DNA from: G965276675 sp965276675
GTDB lineage: Bacteria > Acidobacteriota > Terriglobia > Terriglobales > Acidobacteriaceae
Direction of reading: 5' to 3'
Length of the DNA: 64,000 nt
Assembly: GCA_965276675.1 (NCBI GenBank)
Contig: OZ255624.1
Coordinates: 3,472,001-3,536,000 of the forward strand
Position numbers and translations under genes: made by a program. Positions 17,938 to 26,498 of the stretch are shown here, in pieces (positions within the stretch are counted from its first letter, which is position 1; each line of letters opens with the position of its first letter). The notes under the pieces are model-generated. The model was not told where the DNA came from. It worked only from the letters and a program-made list of their open reading frames with translations, and ran no database searches.

Positions 17938-18996
17938 ATGGCTACGACGCTCTCTACCATTCTCCTGACGCGGCGGGTGCGTCGCTCTGGCAGCATCGTG
18001 TTCCTTGGCACCTCTCTGCTTGCCTGCGTGACTGTGTTTGCCCAGACCGACGCATCCGCCGGTAAGCAGAACGGCCTGACTCAGTTTTCGAATATGGACG
18101 CGAAGGACTCTGCCTCGAAGCTCAATCTAATTCAGCAGGAGATCTACCAGCAGGAGCTGCAAACAACGATTCTCCGCTTCCAGATGCAGTACGGTAGCAC
18201 GGTCCATCTGGAGCCCGTGAACTTTCCATCGACGGAGCTTCAGGTGATCCCGGGGTATGTCTTTACTCCTGTGAACCGCACGCCGGGAAAAAAGTATCCC
18301 GCGCTCGTTTTTGTGCATGGCGGTTTTCATGACCGGCTGGAGCCCTACTTCTTCAACCTGATCGCGGCTGCCATTGCCAAGGGGTATGTCGTCATGTATC
18401 CGGATTATCGTGGCAGTTCGGGTTATGGAGACATCTTCTATGAGAACTCCTATGGAACGACGGATGTAGCCGATGTTCTCTCGAGCGCAGACTTCCTCCG
18501 CAAGCTCGACTATGTCGACCCGGAGAGAATGGGAATCGTGGGACACAGCCGCGGCGGTATGGTGACTGTACTTGCCATTGAGCGCGCGCCCAAGACTTTC
18601 AAGGTCGCCACTGAGATCGCGGGGCTCCAGGACTTCATTGCGTATATGAGCTATAAGCCCGACTTCCGCCGCGCAGAGGTGGCCAAGGAGCCGCAGTTCC
18701 ATGGGCTCGGACCTGACAAGGATCTGGCTCCTTATATGAAGGTCTCTCCGATCAACTACGTCAAGGACATCGAGACGCCGCTGCTGGTGCTCGCGAACAC
18801 CTTCGATGAGACGGTTCCATTCGAGCTACACTCCGGCCGCCTGATCGATTTGTTGAAGGCGGACGGCAAGGTGTACGACTCGCATGTCTACGTGAATGCG
18901 CCAGGAGGACATATGTTTCCTTTCGCGGATACGGTAGAAGGGCACGATGTCTTTGAGCGCGTCTTCGCCTGGAGCGGCAAGTATCTGAAGCCTTAA
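17938..18996 (+). CDS. Secreted prolyl-oligopeptidase-like alpha/beta hydrolase
   Basis: 352 residues from the ATG at 17938, preceded by GAAAGGA; an in-frame ATG at 17890 would add 16 residues before the signal peptide. The signal (IVFLGTSLLACVTVFAQ) implies export. The C-terminal half is an S9-type hydrolase fold: LVFVHGGFHD (oxyanion region), YRGSSGYGD, nucleophile elbow GHSRGG, acidic residue in NTFDETVP and histidine in PGGHMF. Members cleave short peptides or acylated compounds; the N-terminal beta-propeller of classic prolyl oligopeptidases is missing. It lies between a TonB receptor (divergent) and the amine-catabolic regulator, so it could release the amino compound that the cluster uses. 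Confidence 0.82.
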   Translation: MATTLSTILLTRRVRRSGSIVFLGTSLLACVTVFAQTDASAGKQNGLTQFSNMDAKDSASKLNLIQQEIYQQELQTTILRFQMQYGSTVHLEPVNFPSTELQVIPGYVFTPVNRTPGKKYPALVFVHGGFHDRLEPYFFNLIAAAIAKGYVVMYPDYRGSSGYGDIFYENSYGTTDVADVLSSADFLRKLDYVDPERMGIVGHSRGGMVTVLAIERAPKTFKVATEIAGLQDFIAYMSYKPDFRRAEVAKEPQFHGLGPDKDLAPYMKVSPINYVKDIETPLLVLANTFDETVPFELHSGRLIDLLKADGKVYDSHVYVNAPGGHMFPFADTVEGHDVFERVFAWSGKYLKP

Positions 18997-19008
18997 CTGC
19001 TGCATCTT

Positions 19009-19022
19009 GGCCGTAAACGGCC
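19009..19022. promoter_or_regulatory. GGCCGT-AA-ACGGCC palindrome before regulator
   Basis: A 14-bp inverted repeat with six-base arms and a two-base centre lies between the hydrolase stop and the regulator start, 17 bp before the latter. The centre is too short for a stable hairpin loop and no T run follows, so an operator (possibly autoregulation of the regulator at 19039) is more likely than a terminator. Confidence 0.35.
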
Positions 19023-19038
19023 TTGCTATGATGACGGC

Positions 19039-19950
19039 ATGCCCAGAGATGGAGTGGCGAAGCCTTTGTCAAAGACTGTCCGAACGTCCACTGGGAGCTC
19101 CAGATCCGCAGGCGGCAAGCTCTCGAGCGGATCGAAGGCAGCGCAAGGCACGACGTTGCAAAACACGATGAACATCAGCGAAGTGACACGGCGTGTCGGC
19201 ATCTCAGCTTCGATGGTCCGGGCCTGGGAGCGGATCGGTATCGTCAAACCGGTCCGCACGGAGAGCAACTACCGCACATATCACGAAAACGACATTGTGT
19301 TACTGCAGCGGGCGGTTTACCTGCGGCGCTATCGCGGCCTGAATGCGAGGGCAATTCTCGAGCAACTTAGGGAAGAGGGGTACCTGACGAGCGGGGCGAG
19401 CAAGCTGGCCGGAGAGCACTCGTCACTTGGGCCGATGCTGCGCCGGCTTCGCATCCAGAGGGGAGATAACCTGCATACCGTGGCGGCGGCGGCGGGCATC
19501 TCCGTTGGGTTTCTAAGCAATATCGAACGCTCCCAGACAAGCGCCTCCCTGAGCACCATGCAGAACCTAGCGCGGTACTATGGCCTGAATATTCTGGACT
19601 TCTTCAACCGCGCCGAGCAGCCTCGTCCTCTGGTGAGGCCTGACGATCGCAAGATTCTCAGCGGCGGCCCAGGCGTCCGCATGGAGCTTCTTGCGTGGGG
19701 TCCGATCGTTATGGAACCTCATCTGTTCCGGATCGCACCCGGAGCACACAGCGGCGAATCTTATACGCACGAAGGCCAGGAGTTCATCCATGTGCTGAGC
19801 GGCAGATTTACGCTTAAGCTGGAGGCGGAGACGTTTGAACTCCATGCGGGCGACAGCCTCTACTTCGAGAGCAATCGCGAACACAGATTTCTCAATCCGG
19901 GCAGCAAGGAGGCGAGGATTCTCTGGATCAACACGCCGCCGACCTTCTAA
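19039..19950 (+). CDS. MerR + XRE + cupin three-domain transcriptional regulator
   Basis: 303 residues from the ATG at 19039; an in-frame ATG at 19168 (MNISEVTRR) starts exactly at the first domain and is a realistic alternative, as neither has a clear ribosome site. Residues about 44-112 are a MerR-type winged helix (ISEVTRRVGISASMVRAWER..., NYRTYHENDI). Residues about 130-190 are an XRE helix-turn-helix (LGPMLRRLRIQRG, AAGISVGFLSNIER, TMQNLARYY). Residues about 195-303 are a cupin ligand domain (HSGESYTHEGQEFIHVLSG, LHAGDSLYFESNREHRFLN). The XRE-cupin part matches PuuR-type regulators of putrescine use; the added MerR domain gives two DNA-binding modules. It opens the amine-catabolic cluster and probably controls it. 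Confidence 0.87.
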   Translation: MPRDGVAKPLSKTVRTSTGSSRSAGGKLSSGSKAAQGTTLQNTMNISEVTRRVGISASMVRAWERIGIVKPVRTESNYRTYHENDIVLLQRAVYLRRYRGLNARAILEQLREEGYLTSGASKLAGEHSSLGPMLRRLRIQRGDNLHTVAAAAGISVGFLSNIERSQTSASLSTMQNLARYYGLNILDFFNRAEQPRPLVRPDDRKILSGGPGVRMELLAWGPIVMEPHLFRIAPGAHSGESYTHEGQEFIHVLSGRFTLKLEAETFELHAGDSLYFESNREHRFLNPGSKEARILWINTPPTF

Positions 19951-20026
19951 AGCAGTTCTCTTGTACTGAGAGTCGGAAAAGACGGCTTAGCATCTGAGGC
20001 CTGGGTACACTTACGGGAGAATTGCT

Positions 20027-21430
20027 CTAATTCCGCACGAGGCCGCGTGTGCCGCGATGGTAGAAGAAGAAGGCGGCACCGAAGACCAGAGCACAGCCTG
20101 AGACTAGCTTCAACTCAAAGGCCCAGATGGAATTAACCATGTGTGACGGAATGAACGCGATGCAGAAGCCCATGCCGGTTGCTGCCATACCGAGGACGCC
20201 GTTGATAAGCAGGTAGGTTCGATTTGCGCGCAGTCTTTCCTGTCGCCGCCAGGCGTGCTTGAGAAGTGAGGCGAAGAGGTAGAACGAGGGAAGCAACTGC
20301 AGGATGACCGAGAGATCGAGCAGCGTCACATAGGCTTCGGCTACGGACGCACCAAGATAGCTCGTACAGACTAGAACGGAAGACATAGCGGCGAAGAGGA
20401 TGAGGCTGACGTAGGGTGTCCCGAACCGCGGGTGGAGGCGACCAATGGACGGTGGCAGGTAACGATCGACGCCGGCGACGAACGGCAGCCGCGCGGCGCC
20501 GGCGAACCAGGCCGAGGCAGTTCCCAATATAGCAAGACACTCGAGTAAGGCGAGCGGTGGAACGAGGCCCGCGAGGCCCGTCCGGCTTCCCATGACGCTG
20601 ATGGCCTGAAGGACGCCGGCGAGGACGCCGATCTGCCGCTGCGGCATGGCGACCAGCATCGCAGTGGTCGTGCCGATGTAAATCGCTCCGGCGATCAGTC
20701 CGCCGATGAGAATGGCGATCGGCAGGTTCTTCCGCGGCTCGCGAATCTCCCCGCCCATGATGGAAGCCAGGTCCAGTCCGACTAGGCTGTAGCAGATGGT
20801 GCCGAATGCAGTGAAGACGCGCCAATCGAGATGCAGGACCCGGATCTGCGCGATGTGAAGCGAACTCTGATGATGGTCCAACGTGATGGTGGCGAGCGCA
20901 CACAGCACGGCGGAGCCGCCGATGGTCGCCACACCGCCGAGATTATTGATCCACTTGCCGATCGACAGGCCGCGGATGTTCAAGAGCATGAGCAGGACGA
21001 TGATCGCAACCGAGGCGAATCCCGTGAAGACGGCGCTCTCTGCGAGTCTCTGTACGCGCGGCCCCATGACGTAGAGCCCGACTCCGACACAGGAGAGCAC
21101 GATGGTGGGCAGGTAAAAGACGTTGGTCAGCCAGTAGGACCAACCGGCGAGGAAGGCGTGCTTCTCTCCGAAGCTGCGCTTGGACCAGAGATAGATTCCA
21201 CCCTCTCCAGGCCACTTCTGCGACAGCTCTGTTACGGCTGCACCCTGCGGCCAGAAGAAGAGCGCAAACGCCAGGAGCCAGAGCCAGATAGTGACCGGCC
21301 CAGAGGCTGCGATCGGCGGAACCAGGTTGAGGTTGGCGACCGCGACGACAAACAGAAGCACCAGGTCCCGACGGCCGAGCACCCGATGAAGTCCAGCCGC
21401 CTTCTTATCGCCGAACATGGCCTTAGCCAT
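20027..21430 (-). CDS. APC-superfamily amino acid/amine permease
   Basis: 467 residues, about 12 hydrophobic segments. The ATG at 21430 follows CAGGAG. The first helices carry the APC signature (VLGRRDLVLLFVVAVANLNLVPPIAASGP, WPGEGGIYLWSKRSFGEKHAFLAGW) and mid-protein CYSLVGLDLASIMGGEIREPRKNLPIAI resembles the conserved EExxxPxKxxPxxI loop of this family. It is an inner-membrane proton-coupled importer for an amino acid or amine. It is divergent from the aldehyde-dehydrogenase-led operon and convergent with the regulator gene, which is the arrangement expected if it supplies the substrate for that pathway. Confidence 0.88.
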   Translation of the reverse strand: MAKAMFGDKKAAGLHRVLGRRDLVLLFVVAVANLNLVPPIAASGPVTIWLWLLAFALFFWPQGAAVTELSQKWPGEGGIYLWSKRSFGEKHAFLAGWSYWLTNVFYLPTIVLSCVGVGLYVMGPRVQRLAESAVFTGFASVAIIVLLMLLNIRGLSIGKWINNLGGVATIGGSAVLCALATITLDHHQSSLHIAQIRVLHLDWRVFTAFGTICYSLVGLDLASIMGGEIREPRKNLPIAILIGGLIAGAIYIGTTTAMLVAMPQRQIGVLAGVLQAISVMGSRTGLAGLVPPLALLECLAILGTASAWFAGAARLPFVAGVDRYLPPSIGRLHPRFGTPYVSLILFAAMSSVLVCTSYLGASVAEAYVTLLDLSVILQLLPSFYLFASLLKHAWRRQERLRANRTYLLINGVLGMAATGMGFCIAFIPSHMVNSIWAFELKLVSGCALVFGAAFFFYHRGTRGLVRN

Positions 21431-21508
21431 CTTCTTCTCCTGTTTTGCATAAGTGAATCGCCGAGCGCGATAGCCGGACCGTCTCCAGATTATGGAGACG
21501 TTGCTTGT

Positions 21509-21637
21509 TTATCGCAATCTTAATCGGCGAGCAGGTTTGAACCATTGCCTATTTGCGGCTCTATTCTGCCATTAAATATTTGAGTTGACTTTCTGGATGA
21601 GCCGTTTATATCCTTATTAAGTTATCGTAAGGTTTAT
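21509..21637. promoter_or_regulatory. Divergent promoter region with TTATCGCAA / TAAGGTTTAT motifs
   Basis: The 214-bp gap between permease and aldehyde dehydrogenase contains TTATCGCAA (21509-21517, the reverse complement of the TTGCGAT elements before the receptor at 17642), TTATCGTAA (21622-21630) and TAAGGTTTAT (21628-21637), which is identical to 17710-17719. Shared words at two promoters flanking the regulator gene suggest a common operator. Confidence 0.4.
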
Positions 21638-21644
21638 CTCCTCT

Positions 21645-23009
21645 ATGAAGAAATTGATCGTGGATTCTCTAGAATTACCTGCTCGCCGGCAGGGTCATGT
21701 CGACTCTCCAGATCAGATTGAGGTCAAGCTGTGTCACGCTCGCAGCGCCTGCGTGCGACTTCGCCGTACGCCGCTCGAAGCACGCGCGGAGTGGATGCGA
21801 CGTTCCGCCGAACTGCTCGAGAACGAGCGTGCGCGTCTCGCCGCAATCATCACGCGGGAGATGGGTAAGCTTTTGAAGGCAGCTGTAGCAGAGGTGGTAA
21901 AGTGCGCCTTCGTCTGCCGCTACTATGCAGACAATGCAGAGAAGATGCTGGCCGACGAACCGCTGGCGACAGGAGCGCGCCGAGCGTTCCTCCGCTTCGA
22001 GCCACTGGGGACGATCCTGGCCATCATGCCATGGAATTACCCGTTCTGGCAGGTATTCCGTTGTGCCGCGCCTGCGCTGATGACCGGGAACGCGGTCCTG
22101 TTGAAGCATGCGCCGAATGTAACCGAATGCGCCGCGGCGATCGAAGATCTTCTGCTGCGCGCAGGCGTTTTCGCAGGTTGCTTCCAGGCGATCTACGTTG
22201 AGGTGTCTGCGGTCGAGCAGATTATCGCCGACGACCGGATCGCGGCGGTGACGCTTACCGGAAGCGAGGCGGCGGGAGCTTCTGTGGCCAGCATCGCGGG
22301 GCGCCACACTAAAAAGGTCGTCCTAGAGTTGGGCGGCAGCGATCCATTCCTTATCTTGCCGTCCGCCGATCTTCCGAAGGCGATTGCAACGGCAGTCGAG
22401 GCCCGCATGGCGAACTCGGGTCAATCGTGCATTGCGGCGAAACGGTTCCTCATTGCGGATTCAATCTATGAGCGATGCGAAGATGAGATTGTCGCGCAGG
22501 TCGCCGTACTGCGGCTGGGCGATCCGTTTGAGCCCGATACGTCGATCGGGCCGATGGCGGAGGCACGGCTTGCCGCTACACTCGACGACCAGGTTCGCCG
22601 GGCAGTATCTGCAGGAGGCCGGGTGCTGATCGGCGGCGGCTTTGACGCGCTCGGTCCGACCTACTATCGGCCGACAGTCCTGGCCGGCATCCCGCGGGAC
22701 GCGAGCGTGCTGCAGGAAGAGTTCTTCGGGCCGGTTGCACTGCTCTTCCGCGTAGCTGATCTGGACGATGCCATCCGGCTCGCAAACGCAACGCGCTTCG
22801 GGCTCAGCGCCTCGGTCTGGACGGAGGATGCGACTGAGCAGGAGCGCTTGATCGATGAACTGGAGAGTGGCCAAGTCTTCGTGAACGCCATGACTATTTC
22901 AGATCCGCGTATGCCGTTTGGCGGCGTCAAGCGCTCGGGCATTGGGCGCGAGCTTGGCGCGTGGGGCATACGAGAGTTCGTCAACGTGAAGGCCGTCTCC
23001 TACAACTGA
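21645..23009 (+). CDS. Aldehyde dehydrogenase, Sad/YneI (succinate-semialdehyde) type
   Basis: 454 residues, the short ALDH length typical of Sad/YneI. It oxidises an aldehyde to the acid with NAD(P)+. Landmarks: PWNYPFWQVFRCAAPAL (cofactor entry), TLTGSEAAG (coenzyme loop), LELGGSDPFL with the general-base glutamate, the catalytic Cys262 in NSGQSCIAAKR, EEFFGPV and PFGGVKRSGIGRE. The ATG at 21645 has only a distant AAGG ahead. First gene of the catabolic operon, 67 bp before the first aminotransferase. A semialdehyde produced by one of the two transaminases is the likely substrate. Confidence 0.88.
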   Translation: MKKLIVDSLELPARRQGHVDSPDQIEVKLCHARSACVRLRRTPLEARAEWMRRSAELLENERARLAAIITREMGKLLKAAVAEVVKCAFVCRYYADNAEKMLADEPLATGARRAFLRFEPLGTILAIMPWNYPFWQVFRCAAPALMTGNAVLLKHAPNVTECAAAIEDLLLRAGVFAGCFQAIYVEVSAVEQIIADDRIAAVTLTGSEAAGASVASIAGRHTKKVVLELGGSDPFLILPSADLPKAIATAVEARMANSGQSCIAAKRFLIADSIYERCEDEIVAQVAVLRLGDPFEPDTSIGPMAEARLAATLDDQVRRAVSAGGRVLIGGGFDALGPTYYRPTVLAGIPRDASVLQEEFFGPVALLFRVADLDDAIRLANATRFGLSASVWTEDATEQERLIDELESGQVFVNAMTISDPRMPFGGVKRSGIGRELGAWGIREFVNVKAVSYN

Positions 23010-23076
23010 CAGGACCGGCTTTGCTTTTGTCTCGCGCGTCGGTTTCCGTTGCGCCTATCCATTGTTCAAGGGTGCC

Positions 23077-24471
23077 ATGCCGTCCACAATCTCTCTGGTT
23101 ACATCGATCCCGGGCCCACGATCTCTTATGCTAGCGGAGCGCCGCCAGCGGGCTGTGCCTGTTTCCGTCTCCATACTTACTCCTGTCTTCGTACGGCGTG
23201 CCAGCGGAGCGACGGTCGAAGACGTCGACGGCAATACGCTGCTTGATTTCGCGGGGGGAATCGGCTGTGCGAACGCGGGCCATACGCCACCTTCGGTCGT
23301 CACGGCGATTCAATTACAAAGCGAACAATTCCTGCATACCTGTTTCATGGTGGCACCGTACGAGGGTTACATCGCGGTGGCGGAGCGACTGAACGCGCTG
23401 GCGCCCGGACCGGCCGAGAAGAAGACCTTCTTCGCGAACAGCGGTGCGGAGGCGGTCGAGAATGCGGTGAAGCTGGCGCGGTCGTACACGGGCCGTAGCG
23501 CGGTGCTCTGCTTCGACGACGCGTACCATGGCCGCACCTACATGGCGATGGCCCTCACGAGCAAGGTGAATCCGTACAAGGGAGGCTTCGCGCCTTTTCC
23601 CGGTGAGGTCTACCGCGCTCCCTACCCTTACTGCTATCGGTTCGGGTGCGGGCCGGAGGGCCACCGTTGCTGCATGAAGTCCGACGAGGCGCTGCATGAG
23701 GCGCTATTCGCACATGTAGCGCCAGAACGACTGGCGGCCATCATTGTCGAGCCGGTTCTTGGGGAGGGCGGCTTTGTGGTCCCTCCTGCGGAGTTTCTAC
23801 CGGCTCTGAGGCGGATCTGCGACCGGCACGGTATTCTGCTGATCGCCGACGAGGTGCAGACTGGCTTCGGGCGCACCGGCGAGATCTTCGCCTGCAACCA
23901 TAGCGGTGTGCAGCCGGACCTGCTGCTGACAGCGAAGAGCCTGGCGAGCGGTATGCCGCTCGCGGCCGTCACGGGTAAGGCGGAGATCATGGACCATCCC
24001 GTAGCCGGTGCGCTGGGAGGCACTTTTGGTGGCAATCCGCTCTCCTGTGCAGCCGCGCTTGCCACACTGGACCTGTTTGCGGACGATTCGCTCTGTGTGA
24101 GGGCGAGGGCTCTGGGCAAACGCTTCCAGGCTCGGGCGAGACAGTGGCAGAGCTCCTTCCCGTGCATCGGCGATGTGCGCGGGCTGGGCGCGATGCAGGC
24201 GATCGAACTAGTCGAGGACGCCACGACTCATAGGCCGGCGAACTCGCTGGCGAAGCGAATTGCGCGCGAGGCGTATCAGCGAGGGGTTATTCTGGTGACC
24301 GCCGGCACCTACGGCAACGTGATCCGTCTGCTTGCACCGCTGGTGGCTACGGACGCCCAGATCGAGGAGGGCCTGGACGTTCTCGAAGCGGCACTGCAGG
24401 CAGCAGTGTCTGAGACTGTCACTCAAGAGACTGCCGCACAAAAGAATTCCACGCAAGAGATTCACGCATGA
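23077..24471 (+). CDS. Class III PLP aminotransferase (GabT-like)
   Basis: 464 residues from the ATG at 23077, chosen over an in-frame TTG at 23062 because AAGGG lies just ahead. PLP transaminase that converts a terminal (omega) amine to an aldehyde. Fold-type I, class III motifs: VDGNTLLDFAGGIG, FFANSGAEAVENAVKLAR, YHGRT, the PLP-ring aspartate in LLIADEVQTGFGRTG, and the Schiff-base Lys287 in LLTAKSLASGMPLAAV, then GTFGGNPLSCAAAL. An insertion (YPYCYRFGCGPEGHRCCMKSDE) carries four cysteines, unusual but present in some GabT relatives. The stop overlaps the next start (ATGA). It is paralogous to the aminotransferase half of the next gene, starting with the same IPGPRS-type segment. Confidence 0.9.
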   Translation: MPSTISLVTSIPGPRSLMLAERRQRAVPVSVSILTPVFVRRASGATVEDVDGNTLLDFAGGIGCANAGHTPPSVVTAIQLQSEQFLHTCFMVAPYEGYIAVAERLNALAPGPAEKKTFFANSGAEAVENAVKLARSYTGRSAVLCFDDAYHGRTYMAMALTSKVNPYKGGFAPFPGEVYRAPYPYCYRFGCGPEGHRCCMKSDEALHEALFAHVAPERLAAIIVEPVLGEGGFVVPPAEFLPALRRICDRHGILLIADEVQTGFGRTGEIFACNHSGVQPDLLLTAKSLASGMPLAAVTGKAEIMDHPVAGALGGTFGGNPLSCAAALATLDLFADDSLCVRARALGKRFQARARQWQSSFPCIGDVRGLGAMQAIELVEDATTHRPANSLAKRIAREAYQRGVILVTAGTYGNVIRLLAPLVATDAQIEEGLDVLEAALQAAVSETVTQETAAQKNSTQEIHA

Positions 24472-26498
24472 GCTACTATCGCAGGCTTTCGAACGGAGTC
24501 GTCATCCTGCAGGCGCGGCCGGCAAATGCGGCGCAGATGGAAGAGCTGCAGCGTACCTGCTTTCCAACGCTTGACGACGCGGAGCGGTTCAAGCAGGCTC
24601 ACTACCTGCGGCACATGGAGCTGTTTCCGGAGGGCCAGATAGTGGCGCTGGAAGGCGACCGGGTTGTTGGCGCCACAACAACCATCCGCCTCGACTTCGA
24701 CTTCTACCACATCGACCACACCTTCGCTGAGATCATCCAGGGGGGCTGGCTCACATCGCACCAGCCGGAGGGTGCATGGCTGTACGGGGCGGACATTAGT
24801 GTCGTTCCGGAGGCGCGTGGCCGTGGCATCGCGTCGACGCTCTATGCGGCGCGGCAGCAGCTCGTGTACAGGCTGGCGCTTCGAGGCCAGGTCACGGTCG
24901 GCATGCTCCCTGGCTACGGCGCGCTGAAGCAGACGCTCTCCGCGGAGGAATACTACGCCGGGGTCGTCGAAGGCCGCCTTAACGATGCGACGCTCTCGAT
25001 GCAGATGAGGGTGGGCTTCGAGCCGCGTGGGCTACTAGCCAACTACCTGAACGACCCCAGCTGCGATAACTACGGTGTGCTCCTTGTCCTCGATTCCTCG
25101 AAGGACGTGAAGGGCGCACAAAGGGAGAAGGCCATGTCTCACATACACCTCGCTACGGAAGTCCCCGGCCCGCGATCCCGCGCCCTGGTCGCGCGCCGCG
25201 CTGCAGCGCTGCCCTCGGGCCTGGGGAAGGCAACCGACGTGGCCGTCGACCGTGCCGAAGGAGGACTCATCTACGATGTAGACGGCAACACCCTGATTGA
25301 TTTAGCCGGTGGCATCGGAATGCTAGCAGTGGGGCACTCGCCCGCACCTGTGGTCGACGCAATCTGCGAACAGGCGCGGCGTTGTATCAATCCAGGCTCG
25401 CTGACCACGACCACCGAGCCCATGGTTGCGCTGGCCGAGATATTGAACGAGATCCTGCCCGGTGACTTTCGCAAGAAGACCCTCTTCGCGAACAGCGGGG
25501 CCGAATGTGTGGAGAACGCTGTCAAGATGGCACGCAAATATACTGGCCGATCAGCGATCGTCTGCTTCGAGGGCGGGTACCATGGCCGCACCCTGCTTAC
25601 GCTCTCGCTCACGAGCAAGTACGGTCTCTTCAAGAGCGGCTTCGGGCCTTTTGCGTCCGAGATCGTCCGGCTGCCGATGCCCAATGTCTACCGTGTTCCA
25701 AAGGGCATGACCGAGGAGGACTACGTCGACTTCAGCATCGAGCAACTCAACCTCGCGCTCGTCTCGCAGGTGGACCCTTCGGCGATTGCGGCGTTTCTCG
25801 TCGAACCGATCCAGGGCGAGGCCGGCTTCGTTCCCGTTCCACAGCGGTTCCTCGAGGCTATTCGCGACATGTGCACACGGCATGGAATTGTGATGATCGC
25901 CGACGAGATCCAGTCCGGCTTCGGGCGCACGGGCAAGCTGTTCGCCATCGAGCACTATGGCATCGTGCCGGATATGATCACGACCGCTAAGTCCATCGGC
26001 GCAGGCTTCCCGATCGGCGCGGTCACCGGCCGGGCGGAGATCCTAGATGCCGCTCATCTTGGTGGGATCGGCAGCACTTATGGCGGTGGAGCACTGGCCT
26101 GTGCGGCCGCGCTTGCCTCGGTGAACATGATCCGCCAGCCCGAGTTCCTGGCCCACGCCACTCACCTGGGCCATGTGATGCGCGAGACGTTGCTAGGCTG
26201 GCTACGGCGGTGGCCGTTTGTCGGCGACGTGCGCGGACTTGGCTCCATGATGCTGATCGAGCTTGTGAAAGACCCAGCCACGCGGGAGCCGCTCTCCCCC
26301 GACGACACGCTGCAGATCGTCCGTGGCGCGGTGAGCAATGGCGTGATTCTCATCCGAGCCGGGTTGTTCAGCAACTGTATCCGGTTCCTTCCGCCGCTCA
26401 ACATTCCGGAGGAGATGCTGCGAGAAGGTCTTGAAGCGGTCGAGAGATCACTGGCCACGTTTGCCGAATCCCGTACTGCAGTCGCCGCGGCTGTCTGA
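24468..26498 (+). CDS. GNAT acetyltransferase-class III aminotransferase fusion
   Basis: 676 residues. Residues 1 to about 215 are a GNAT N-acetyltransferase with the acetyl-CoA pyrophosphate loop SVVPEARGRGIAS (RGRG at 117-120). Residues 223-676 are a complete class III aminotransferase: VDGNTLIDLAGGIG, FANSGAECVENAVKMAR, YHGRT, ADEIQSGFGRTG, and the PLP Lys508 in TTAKSIGAGFP. Met223 corresponds to the natural start of the paralogous upstream aminotransferase (xxxVPGPRS follows in both), so this looks like a read-through fusion. An internal ribosome-site-like AGGGAGAAG precedes that codon. The start overlaps the previous stop by four bases, and its own stop overlaps the amidohydrolase ATG (TGATG). 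Coupled N-acetylation and transamination of a diamine or diamino acid is a fair inference; the substrate is unknown. Confidence 0.9.
   Translation: MSYYRRLSNGVVILQARPANAAQMEELQRTCFPTLDDAERFKQAHYLRHMELFPEGQIVALEGDRVVGATTTIRLDFDFYHIDHTFAEIIQGGWLTSHQPEGAWLYGADISVVPEARGRGIASTLYAARQQLVYRLALRGQVTVGMLPGYGALKQTLSAEEYYAGVVEGRLNDATLSMQMRVGFEPRGLLANYLNDPSCDNYGVLLVLDSSKDVKGAQREKAMSHIHLATEVPGPRSRALVARRAAALPSGLGKATDVAVDRAEGGLIYDVDGNTLIDLAGGIGMLAVGHSPAPVVDAICEQARRCINPGSLTTTTEPMVALAEILNEILPGDFRKKTLFANSGAECVENAVKMARKYTGRSAIVCFEGGYHGRTLLTLSLTSKYGLFKSGFGPFASEIVRLPMPNVYRVPKGMTEEDYVDFSIEQLNLALVSQVDPSAIAAFLVEPIQGEAGFVPVPQRFLEAIRDMCTRHGIVMIADEIQSGFGRTGKLFAIEHYGIVPDMITTAKSIGAGFPIGAVTGRAEILDAAHLGGIGSTYGGGALACAAALASVNMIRQPEFLAHATHLGHVMRETLLGWLRRWPFVGDVRGLGSMMLIELVKDPATREPLSPDDTLQIVRGAVSNGVILIRAGLFSNCIRFLPPLNIPEEMLREGLEAVERSLATFAESRTAVAAAV
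25122..25136 (+). promoter_or_regulatory. Possible internal ribosome site and ATG inside fusion gene
   Basis: AGGGAGAAG at 25122-25130, three bases later ATG at 25134, which encodes Met223 of the fusion, the first residue of the aminotransferase module. Such a site would allow a separate aminotransferase polypeptide to be made besides the fusion. It could also be a relic of a formerly separate gene. Confidence 0.4.
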
